From: JAFAGX01 sp035622175
GTDB taxonomy: Bacteria > Acidobacteriota > Terriglobia > Terriglobales > Acidobacteriaceae
Direction: 5' to 3'
Length of the DNA stretch: 64,000 nt
Assembly (NCBI GenBank): GCA_035622175.1
Contig: DASPVV010000005.1
Coordinates: 37,279 to 101,278 of the forward strand
The notes below the pieces were generated by a model. The model did not search any database and was not told where the DNA came from. It saw nothing but the letters and a program-made list of their open reading frames with translations. The number at the start of each line of letters is the position of its first letter. Positions within the stretch are counted from its first letter, which is position 1. Shown here in pieces: positions 28,740 through 35,968 of the stretch. The position numbers were made by a program, and so were the translations under genes.

Positions 28740-29836
28740 GACAGCGACGGGGCAGAGGTTCGGGCCGTCGACCGAGGTGCGATCGCTGGCTCAACCGGCG
28801 GTGCCGATCCTATCGCGGGGATCGTTCTCCCCACCACCGGTGCGATCTGTCGTACCTGGGCCATGAGTTCGTCAAACTGGTCGGGATAGAGCGACTGCAC
28901 ACCATCGGAGAGCGCCTTGTCCGGCTCGGGGTGGACTTCGACCATCAGCCCATCGGCCCCAACCGCCACCGCCGCTCGCGACAAGGGGGTTACTTTGTTG
29001 CGCTTTCCGGTGCCGTGGCTGGGATCCACGATCACCGGCAGATGGCTCAGCCGCTGGACGGCAGGAACGATGCTGAGGTCCAGCGTATTGCGGGTGTGAT
29101 CGGCGAAGGTTCGCACGCCACGCTCGCAAAGGATCACGTTGTAATTGCCTTCACTCATCACATATTCGGCAGCCATGAGCAGCTCTTCGAGCGTCGCCGC
29201 CATGCCGCGCTTGACCATCACTGGCTTGCGGGCGCGCCCGGCCCGCTTGAGCAGCGAAAAATTCTGCATGTTGCGTGCGCCGATTTGGATAATATCGGCG
29301 TAATCCTCCACCAGTTCCAGGGACTCGTGATCCATCGCCTCGGTCACGATTCGCACCCCGAACCGATCGCGGATTTCCGCCAGGATGCGCAAGCCTTCTT
29401 CCCCTAGGCCCTGGAAGGAATAGGGAGAGGTTCTCGGCTTATACGCTCCGCCTCGAAAAAACTGGGCCCCGGCACGGGAAACTCGCTCGGCGACCGCGAA
29501 GGCTTGTTCCCGGCTCTCGATGGCGCACGGTCCCGCCATAATCGCGAGCGCGCTTCCGCCAACGGTTGCTGTCGACCCGGGAAATCGTATAACGGTGTTG
29601 TCTTCTTTGATATCGCGACTGACCAGCTTGTAGGGTTTGGTGACACGAATGACTTCCTGCACGCCTGCCATCTCTTCCAGCGTGCCGGCCTCGACTTCCC
29701 CCTGGTTGCCGGTAATCCCAATCGCGGTTCGCTCAGCACCCAGAATCGGATGCGCCCGATACCCGAGGGACTCGATTTTTCGGCAGACGGCGCGGATCTG
29801 ATCTTCACTCGCGTGCGCCTGCATCACCACTAACAC
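28736..29836 (-). CDS. aroF: 3-deoxy-7-phosphoheptulonate synthase (DAHP synthase), AroAI-beta/KDPS-like type
   Basis: A 366-residue enzyme condensing phosphoenolpyruvate and erythrose 4-phosphate, the first step of the shikimate pathway. The N-terminal about 70 residues ('EDQIRAVCRKIESLGYRAH') are the ferredoxin-like regulatory domain typical of Thermotoga-type enzymes. The barrel has 'IMAGPCAIESREQ', 'FRGGAYKPRTSPYSFQGLG', 'DIIQIGARNMQNFSLLK' (with R and metal Cys/His sites nearby), 'LCERGVRTF' and 'VIVDPSHGTGKR'. The start is GTG 29836 with CGAGGTGG upstream. It is the first gene of a two-gene unit with the beta-propeller. Feedback inhibition through the N-terminal domain is known for the type but cannot be judged here. 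Confidence 0.94.
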   Translation of the reverse strand: MLVVMQAHASEDQIRAVCRKIESLGYRAHPILGAERTAIGITGNQGEVEAGTLEEMAGVQEVIRVTKPYKLVSRDIKEDNTVIRFPGSTATVGGSALAIMAGPCAIESREQAFAVAERVSRAGAQFFRGGAYKPRTSPYSFQGLGEEGLRILAEIRDRFGVRIVTEAMDHESLELVEDYADIIQIGARNMQNFSLLKRAGRARKPVMVKRGMAATLEELLMAAEYVMSEGNYNVILCERGVRTFADHTRNTLDLSIVPAVQRLSHLPVIVDPSHGTGKRNKVTPLSRAAVAVGADGLMVEVHPEPDKALSDGVQSLYPDQFDELMAQVRQIAPVVGRTIPAIGSAPPVEPAIAPRSTARTSAPSLS

Positions 29837-29857
29837 GATGCCACCTCGAAAAGCTTA

Positions 29858-29887
29858 AGTGTATCTTCAATCCCGGGGTGGCGGCAA
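29858..29887 (-). promoter_or_regulatory. Promoter candidate for aroF
   Basis: On the minus strand TTGCCG (29882-29887), 18-base spacer, TACACT (29858-29863), about 22 bases before the GTG start codon. Confidence 0.35.
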
Positions 29888-30092
29888 ACCTCACTCCTTG
29901 CTCGATCCCCGGCCTTGGGCAGGTCCTGCCTAAGCTGAGTCTTTCCGATGAACCCGACGCCGAGAGCAGGAAGCGATCAAGCTTCCTCGTGACAATTTGA
30001 GGATGCGCCGCGGCGCCAGGGTGCTGGAGAACTCTTGTACGTGCAGGCGGCGGCCGGCAAGCAGGCGGAGGCTCGTGCCCAGGTGCTACGTC

Positions 30093-30635
30093 ATGGCGTT
30101 CCGCTATTGGCTGCGGATGGCACCCCTGGTGCGGGACGTCATGCTTCAATATCAGGCGATCGTCGCCACACGCAACAACCCGGGCCAGCTGGCCTCGATG
30201 CAAAACAAGTTCGTGCGAATCTCTCTCGAGCGGCTCCGTCTTTCGATCAAGGAGTTGGTGGGAGAGTTACCGACGGAGATGGAGCAAGCTTACACGACGG
30301 CCACCTCGCCTGAGTCTGCCAATCGAGCGCGCGTTATTATCCCCACACGTCCGTCGCTTCTCAAACCTGGCGAATCGCTGCGAATCTTTATTGTGGCTCC
30401 CGGTCAGCAGGAGGTCCGTGAGGTCGAGCTGTTCACGCGCTGCCAAGGTAGGCAGGAATGGCAGGCGTCGGAGGCCACCCATGCTGGACGAAGTGTCTAT
30501 GCCGCCACACTGGGTCCGTTTCCAGCCGCCGACCGCACCATCGAATGCTACGTCACCGTGACCGCTCAGTCGCTGACCCTATCCGCTCCTCCGCAAGCGC
30601 CCCGCAACGTCTACAGGTTGAATTTACTGGCCTGA
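30093..30635 (+). pseudogene. Orphan C-terminal fragment of a larger secreted protein, possibly truncated gene
   Basis: 180 codons from ATG 30093 (the frame is open back to TTG 29997). 'RYWLRMAPLVRDVMLQYQAIVATRNNPGQLASMQ', seen here as 'YWLRMAPLVRDVMLQY' and 'ATRNNPGQLASMQ', begins an alpha-helical part. A beta-rich part with 'RPSLLKPGESLRIFIVAPG' and 'SVYAATLGPFPAADRTIECY' follows, which looks like an Ig-like or carbohydrate-binding tail. No signal peptide or catalytic domain is present, and the sequence resembles the end of a large periplasmic enzyme rather than a complete protein. The 5' part may have been lost upstream in 29837-29996. AGGTG before ATG 30093 could still allow translation. 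I do not recognise a family. Confidence 0.45.
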
Positions 30636-30838
30636 CCCCGGGACGGACCCTATGCTTTCATGGCTGGGGCATTTCCCCAGCGAATCCCGTGCGCATTCGC
30701 TGAGCGCCTCGAATCGGATGCACCCGATAGACTGTGTTTTGCATCTTCTATTTCAAGCCTCGCATCCATACGCTCTGGGCTGAACGAAGGTTGACCGGGT
30801 TCTGGGTGGCTGGCAAAGGATAAGGATAAGGAGAGATC

Positions 30839-31825
30839 ATGAAAGCTGCCGTGGTGCCCCAAGTGGCAGGCGGGTGGCAAGTCAAAGAGTGGCCGACCCC
30901 GAAGGCTGGGCCTAATCAGGTGGTGATCAAGATTGGTGCGAGTGGCCTCTGCTATACCGATGTGCACATCACTTTGGGACACATTCCAACCCGATTCCCG
31001 CGCGTTCTCGGACACGAACCCGTGGGTGAAATCGTGGAGGTCGGCCCCGGGGTCACCTCGCGGAAAATCGGCGATCGGGTTGGTGTCGGCTGGGTCCAGC
31101 GGGGCTGTGGACGCTGCGAGTGGTGCCTTCGGGGCAAAAAGGAGCTCTGTCCCAACGCCGTCTCGACCGGCATCGGCCTCGAAGGGAGTCATGCAGAATA
31201 CATGTTGGCGTACGCCGACGCCACCATGCTGATCCCGGACACACTCTCCTACGAGCAGGCTGCGCCCATCTTTTGCGCGGGCTACACGGTCTGGAGCGGC
31301 TTCCGCTTTGCGGACCCAAAACCGCATGAGCGGGTTGCGGTGGTTGGTATCGGCGGACTCGGTCACCTGGCCCTGCAGTATTCCAAGGCGGCCGGGTTTG
31401 AGACGATCGCGATCACCCGATCGAAAGATAAGGAGAAACTGATTCGCGAGCTTGGCGCCGACGAGGTGGTCGAGAATGGCGAAAAGCTTCTGGCTGCCGG
31501 AGGCGCAGACATCTTGTTAGCCACCAGCAATTCGTGGTCGGCCACCGCTGACGCCATGAAGGGCATGCGTCCGGATGGCCGCGTGATGCTGATGGGGGTG
31601 GGCGAGGAGCCTCTGAACTATCCCCAGGAGCTTATGTTCAAGCGGGTGCGGTTGATCGGATCGTCGCAAAACGGAGTCGAGTATCTCTACGAGGCGCTCG
31701 ACTATGCTGCCAAAGGCAAGGTGAAGGTGAGGGCGGAAACCTATAAGCTCGACGAGATTGAACGGGCCTACGAGCGCGTGGCCAAAGGTCAAGCACGATT
31801 CCGGGTCGTGATCACGCCGAATTAA
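30839..31825 (+). CDS. Zinc-dependent alcohol dehydrogenase
   Basis: A 328-residue medium-chain dehydrogenase. Catalytic zinc ligands are in 'ASGLCYTDVH' (Cys about 38) and 'VLGHEPVGE' (His about 60 with Glu), and the structural zinc site is 'RGCGRCEWCLRGKKELC' with four Cys. The Rossmann motif 'VVGIGGLGHLALQYSKAAG' follows near 165-183. This pattern fits AdhP/Ahr-type enzymes that interconvert alcohols and aldehydes with NAD(P)H. The cofactor choice cannot be fixed, although 'ITRSKDKEK' after the second strand (Ser/Arg/Lys, no acidic residue) favours NADP. AAGGAGA precedes the ATG at ideal spacing. It stands alone in a 200-base leader region and may be separately regulated. Confidence 0.92.
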   Translation: MKAAVVPQVAGGWQVKEWPTPKAGPNQVVIKIGASGLCYTDVHITLGHIPTRFPRVLGHEPVGEIVEVGPGVTSRKIGDRVGVGWVQRGCGRCEWCLRGKKELCPNAVSTGIGLEGSHAEYMLAYADATMLIPDTLSYEQAAPIFCAGYTVWSGFRFADPKPHERVAVVGIGGLGHLALQYSKAAGFETIAITRSKDKEKLIRELGADEVVENGEKLLAAGGADILLATSNSWSATADAMKGMRPDGRVMLMGVGEEPLNYPQELMFKRVRLIGSSQNGVEYLYEALDYAAKGKVKVRAETYKLDEIERAYERVAKGQARFRVVITPN

Positions 31826-31966
31826 CCGAGTTGTAGGCCATTTGGGTTAGCCCTTTTTACGGGTGTAGTTGCTCTCTACCAGAAAATTTCAGTCAGCAGT
31901 ACAGTCTTTCTTACATAGCAACACTGGTTAGGTTCAAGTACAGTTGGCCCAGTCGTGGAGGGAAAT

Positions 31967-32473
31967 ATGAAGCAAGGTATTCTGATCACATTGACGGTGG
32001 TTCTGTTCGGAGTGGGTTCGCTGCTGGCGCAGTCACGTTCCGCAGCGGATCCTTATAACCAGCCTCTGGCACGAGGTGGCGGAGCCTCGACAGTCAGCAC
32101 GACGCTTCCGCCCGATGCCGCGCAGCAGCAATTAGTAGAACAAAATCTGAAAGATGTTCATTTCGATTTTGACCGCGCCGATTTGCGGCCGGATGATCGT
32201 TCTTCCTTGGAGACGGATGCGCGATGGTTGAAGGATCATCCCGACGTGATCATCACCATCGCAGGGGATGCCGACGAGCGTGGGGAGATTGTTTACAATC
32301 TCGTGCTCTCGGACGAGCGGGCAACCACGGTGAAGGATGCCCTGGTGGCGCTTGGGGTTCCGGCCGACCAGATTGTGCATTCCGTCGGATGGGGGAAGCT
32401 CTATCCGGTGTGCTCGGAATCCGACGAAGGTTGCTGGAGCCAAAATCGCCGCGCCCACTTCAACGCCTGGTAG
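31967..32473 (+). CDS. Secreted OmpA/Pal-like peptidoglycan-binding protein
   Basis: A 168-residue protein with a signal peptide ('MKQGILITLTVVLFGVG', cleavage near 'LLAQS') and a C-terminal OmpA-like domain. It has 'VHFDFDRADLRP', 'HPDVIITIAGDADERGE', 'YNLVLSDERATTVKDALV' and 'GWGKLYPVCSESDEGCWSQNRRAHF', the last with the conserved N-R-R. These domains bind meso-diaminopimelate of peptidoglycan. Unlike Pal there is no lipobox Cys at the signal peptide end, so it is probably a soluble periplasmic protein. Two Cys in the last loop could form a disulfide. The start ATG 31967 follows GGAGGGAAAT, and GTG at 31955 is less likely. Confidence 0.87.
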   Translation: MKQGILITLTVVLFGVGSLLAQSRSAADPYNQPLARGGGASTVSTTLPPDAAQQQLVEQNLKDVHFDFDRADLRPDDRSSLETDARWLKDHPDVIITIAGDADERGEIVYNLVLSDERATTVKDALVALGVPADQIVHSVGWGKLYPVCSESDEGCWSQNRRAHFNAW

Positions 32474-32525
32474 GCAGGTGAAAGGCAGAATCGCACTGCT
32501 CGGTTGGCCCAGACCCCGGGAGGGA

Positions 32526-34775
32526 TCAGGGATTGGGTGACGACGTGCGCAGCAGCGAGGTCTGCCCGCGTTCGAGACTGCGAAGCAGAAAATACTCGTT
32601 GAAGGGCCGGTCATCTTGCATGGCGGGGGTCTCAGGGGAGGCGGCGATCATTTCCGCCGGCGATCGCTCTCCCAACAGCACGGACAAAAAGATGTGCTCA
32701 GCATCAAGGAATGGCAGCCATTCCTGAATGTCGCGCACGGCGGAAGCGGGCATGCGCTGCGCCAGCTCAACCGGTGAGCGCTGCGGGATGGGACTGTCGC
32801 TCGCGAGAAAGTGGTAGCCCCATTGCGGGCTGTAAGCGAAGACTCGCACGTAAGCGAACGACTCGGTCAGAGCCCGCGTGACCGAAGCCCGGGTCTCGGG
32901 GTCTCCTTCGGGCAGCCATTGCTGCAAAATCCCGCCCGGGGCCAAGCGCTGTCGGATGATCGCATAGAACTCCTTGGTGTAGAGAAGGCTCGATCCGGCC
33001 GCGTGGAGTGGGAGTGGAGGGTCCACGGTGACGACGTCGTAGTGCGCCGATGAGCGCTCCAGATAGCGGCGCCCGTCATCGATCACAATGTTCGACCGGG
33101 GGGAACTGAGCAGTTGGCCGGCGTCGGGATGGAAATAAGGAAACATCTTGGGCAGGCTGGGCACCAGTTCGGCTGCGGTTGCCGAAATACCCCAGGAGAG
33201 CAACGAGCGATAGCTCGTGCCCATACCAAAACAGATCACCAGGGCGCTTTGCGGCGGGTGGTTGAGGAAAACTAGCGGAAGGTGAGCCATCATTTTCGTG
33301 ATCTGCGTAAGTCCCGTCACGCCGACTCCATTGACCAGAAGGCGCTTTTGCATGCCCTGGCCATAGGCGATGACGGTCGCCGTGTTGTCACGCAGGATCC
33401 AACTGCCCGCCGGGAATGTTTCCTCATAGTCCCGCGCCAGGACCACCAAGAGCAAGGCTTCCGCCAGCAGCGCATAGGAGAGTGCCTTCTTGCCACGCGA
33501 AGCCGGTTCGATCGTGGATGACCAAGCCGGGGAGGCCGCCATGGCCAACCACGGCAACGAGAAAACGGCTTGCACCCAGTGCTCGGTCAAGTAGGGAAGG
33601 AGCAGAAAGCCGGCAAGTAACGGGCCAAGAATACACCCCAGCACATTCACGGCGTACGCGGTTCCAGCGCGGTCGGGATCGCCTCTTGACCAGCGATCCA
33701 CGAGCAGTGGAGTAATAAATCCCAAACCAAGGGAAAACGGGCCGATTCCCAACAGGACTCGAATTGGTGGGGCAAGCGCAAGGTGGGGATCCGCCATCAC
33801 CACCGGCAAAACCGCGAACAGTCCCAGCAAAGCCCAGGTCAAACGTCCTTCGAACTGATTCCTCCGCATGCGCTGGCGATAGAGGCAGGAACCTAGGAAG
33901 GTCGAGGCAAAATAAACCGCCAGGATGAGAGCGAACGAGTACACCATAGTCCCCAAGTAGGGGGTGAATTGCCGGATCCAAACGACCTCCATGCCCATAC
34001 TGGTCAAGCCGGTCAGGAACAACAGGATCAGGGCACGGACATCTTTCGAACCGGAGGGGCGGGCAGGAGTGGCATCGGCAGTCGGGCTGACGGGAATGGT
34101 TGCGGGTGCTTCGTAGCGTGTGGAGAGCGCAAGAGCGGAAATGCCAAGAAGAAAGTTGAGCATCATGCCTACACCGAGCGTTCCATGAAACCCAATGATC
34201 TCTATGAACAACGGCGGTAGCAGGGCACCACCCACCGCGCCGGACACGTTGGAGAAGTACAGATAGCTGAAGGATTTCGAGGACTCTGCTTGGAAGCTGC
34301 AGCGGATGGCGAGCATGCCAACGGGAATCGTAGCGCCCATGCAGGCGCACCAGGGGATCAGAGCGATGGCCACGCATAGGCCCGAAGCGAAGTAGAAGGC
34401 AGCCGAAGACGAGAGTCCGACCCATGCAAGAAGCGCTCGGCCCCAAAGCAGTTCGTGGGGCACCAGCAGGGCTGATGATCCGATCAGAAACTGGGTCGCC
34501 GCATAGATCCGCAGCGCCGGCAGCACGGTCCGGTTCTCATATCGTCGCATCAGGCGTCCGCCAACCCAAGAGCCCAGGCCAAGCCCGGCCATGAACATGG
34601 AAAGGACGATCGAGACCATGGCGCTCGTAACCCCGAATTGGGCCACGGCGAGCCGCAGCCAGACGACCTCATAGAGAACGCCGCAGAAGCCCGATACGAG
34701 AAAAAATAGAAAGAACCACAACATGAGCAGCCTCCGGGGACACAGAGGCCGCTGCATCTCCGGTGATGCGTTCAT
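32526..34775 (-). CDS. Fused membrane (MFS-like) / spermidine-synthase-like protein, copy 2
   Basis: A 749-residue protein of the same plan as the one at 11187-13472. About twelve or more membrane segments come first ('FFLVSGFCGVLYEVVWLR' near the N-terminus). The C-terminal Rossmann domain has nucleotide loop 'VICFGMGTSYRSLL' and 'SNIVIDDGRRYLERSSAHYD' followed by 'VVTVDPPLPLH', so the Asp of the catalytic region is kept but the flanking residues differ from DSTDP. Polyamine-binding residues are not recognisable. The N-terminal ATG could be 34775 or 34757, and no strong ribosome site decides. It is divergent from nfo. The enzymatic role is unknown, and no decarboxylase for a polyamine pathway is nearby. 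Confidence 0.78.
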   Translation of the reverse strand: MNASPEMQRPLCPRRLLMLWFFLFFLVSGFCGVLYEVVWLRLAVAQFGVTSAMVSIVLSMFMAGLGLGSWVGGRLMRRYENRTVLPALRIYAATQFLIGSSALLVPHELLWGRALLAWVGLSSSAAFYFASGLCVAIALIPWCACMGATIPVGMLAIRCSFQAESSKSFSYLYFSNVSGAVGGALLPPLFIEIIGFHGTLGVGMMLNFLLGISALALSTRYEAPATIPVSPTADATPARPSGSKDVRALILLFLTGLTSMGMEVVWIRQFTPYLGTMVYSFALILAVYFASTFLGSCLYRQRMRRNQFEGRLTWALLGLFAVLPVVMADPHLALAPPIRVLLGIGPFSLGLGFITPLLVDRWSRGDPDRAGTAYAVNVLGCILGPLLAGFLLLPYLTEHWVQAVFSLPWLAMAASPAWSSTIEPASRGKKALSYALLAEALLLVVLARDYEETFPAGSWILRDNTATVIAYGQGMQKRLLVNGVGVTGLTQITKMMAHLPLVFLNHPPQSALVICFGMGTSYRSLLSWGISATAAELVPSLPKMFPYFHPDAGQLLSSPRSNIVIDDGRRYLERSSAHYDVVTVDPPLPLHAAGSSLLYTKEFYAIIRQRLAPGGILQQWLPEGDPETRASVTRALTESFAYVRVFAYSPQWGYHFLASDSPIPQRSPVELAQRMPASAVRDIQEWLPFLDAEHIFLSVLLGERSPAEMIAASPETPAMQDDRPFNEYFLLRSLERGQTSLLRTSSPNP

Positions 34776-34887
34776 CTGAGCATAGCCTCAGCTTGGCAGC
34801 AATGACGCACTTGGATTGGACGGTACGAGAGTAATCGCCCACCGGCGAGGGAAACTGGAGCCCGGAGAATAGGCCGGCGGCCCCGGC

Positions 34888-34893
34888 TATACT
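34888..34893 (+). promoter_or_regulatory. -10 element of nfo, implying a leaderless message
   Basis: TATACT ends exactly 7 bases before the A of the ATG at 34900, so transcription should begin at the start codon. No ribosome site lies between. No clear -35 is visible. Confidence 0.4.
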
Positions 34894-34899
34894 TTCTTC

Positions 34900-35835
34900 A
34901 TGCCCCGTTCGATTGCCCGCGAGCAGGACATTCTCAGACTCGTGCCGCGCCAACGCCCTCTGCCTCAGGGCTCTCCGAGGATTGGCATTCATACCTCGGC
35001 GGCCGGCGGCGTCGAAAATGCCGCTGAGCGTGCCTATCGCTTAGGATGCAACACCTTGCAAATCTTTTCCTCGAGCCCTCGCCGGTGGGCTCCGGTCCAT
35101 TTGAGCTCTCGGCAATGCGACGAAATGCGCCGCCTGCGAGAGCAATACAATCTGAAGCCGTTGGTGATCCACACCAACTATTTGGTGAATCTAGCGGCAA
35201 CGAGCGAGCTCGTGCGGAAGAGGTCGATCCAGGCGTTTCGGGGGGAAGTCGAGCGTGCCCTGGCCCTGGGCGCCGAATATCTGGTCTTGCATCCCGGCTC
35301 ATTCCGGGGCACAGATCGCGAAGCGGGAGTACGGCAGACGGCGGCCGCCATGGCCGCAGCCACCGAACAGCTTGATCTCGCCAAGGGCAATCTCACCATT
35401 CTGGTCGAAAATACAGCCGGCGCAGAATACTCGTTGGGAGGCAACTTCGAGCAGGTAAGTGAGCTCTTCGATCGACTGCAAGGTATACTTCCGGTTGCTG
35501 CCTGTATGGATACCTGCCATCTGCATGTCGCGGGATACGATATCGTGACGGTCGTCGGGTTCGGCCACACGCTGGCACGCTTAGAAGCGACGATCTCGTT
35601 GAAGAGGGTCCGGGTGTGGCATTGCAATGATGCTAAGGCTGCGCGTGGATCGCGGCTCGACCGGCACCAGCATATCGGGAAGGGAACGATCGGCTTGGAA
35701 CCATTCCGCCGGTTACTGAACGATCCCCGCCTGGGTCACGCCGCTTTCATTGCTGAAACTCCGATCGATAGGCCGGGAGACGACAAACGAAACGTGGCGA
35801 CGCTCAGAAGGCTGGTCGGAGCAAAGGCCAGATAA
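34900..35835 (+). CDS. nfo: Deoxyribonuclease IV (endonuclease IV)
   Basis: A 311-residue apurinic/apyrimidinic endonuclease that nicks DNA 5' to abasic sites in base-excision repair. The trinuclear zinc site residues sit in 'IGIHTSAAGGVENA', 'LVIHTNYLVNLA', 'YLVLHPGSFRG', 'LVENTAGAEYSLGG', 'MDTCHLHVAGYD', 'VWHCNDAKAARGSRLDRHQH' (NDSK-like loop, with Ser replaced by Ala), 'HIGKGTIGLEPF' and 'FIAETPIDR'. About 25 extra residues precede the usual start ('RIGIHTS'), so a later start is conceivable. Apparently leaderless. The 3' end overlaps the open frame upstream of leuS but not the likely leuS start. Confidence 0.93.
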   Translation: MPRSIAREQDILRLVPRQRPLPQGSPRIGIHTSAAGGVENAAERAYRLGCNTLQIFSSSPRRWAPVHLSSRQCDEMRRLREQYNLKPLVIHTNYLVNLAATSELVRKRSIQAFRGEVERALALGAEYLVLHPGSFRGTDREAGVRQTAAAMAAATEQLDLAKGNLTILVENTAGAEYSLGGNFEQVSELFDRLQGILPVAACMDTCHLHVAGYDIVTVVGFGHTLARLEATISLKRVRVWHCNDAKAARGSRLDRHQHIGKGTIGLEPFRRLLNDPRLGHAAFIAETPIDRPGDDKRNVATLRRLVGAKAR

Positions 35836-35968
35836 GAGAGGATTGGGTGCGGGCCCGGCCTGGCCTCGAGGAAAACAGTTCCGGCATCGGTGCTTTGGTC
35901 GCCGACAGCCGCATCGGTCCCGTTCTCATTGTAAAATTGCAGTCTATCCTGGCGATCTGATCTTGCAT

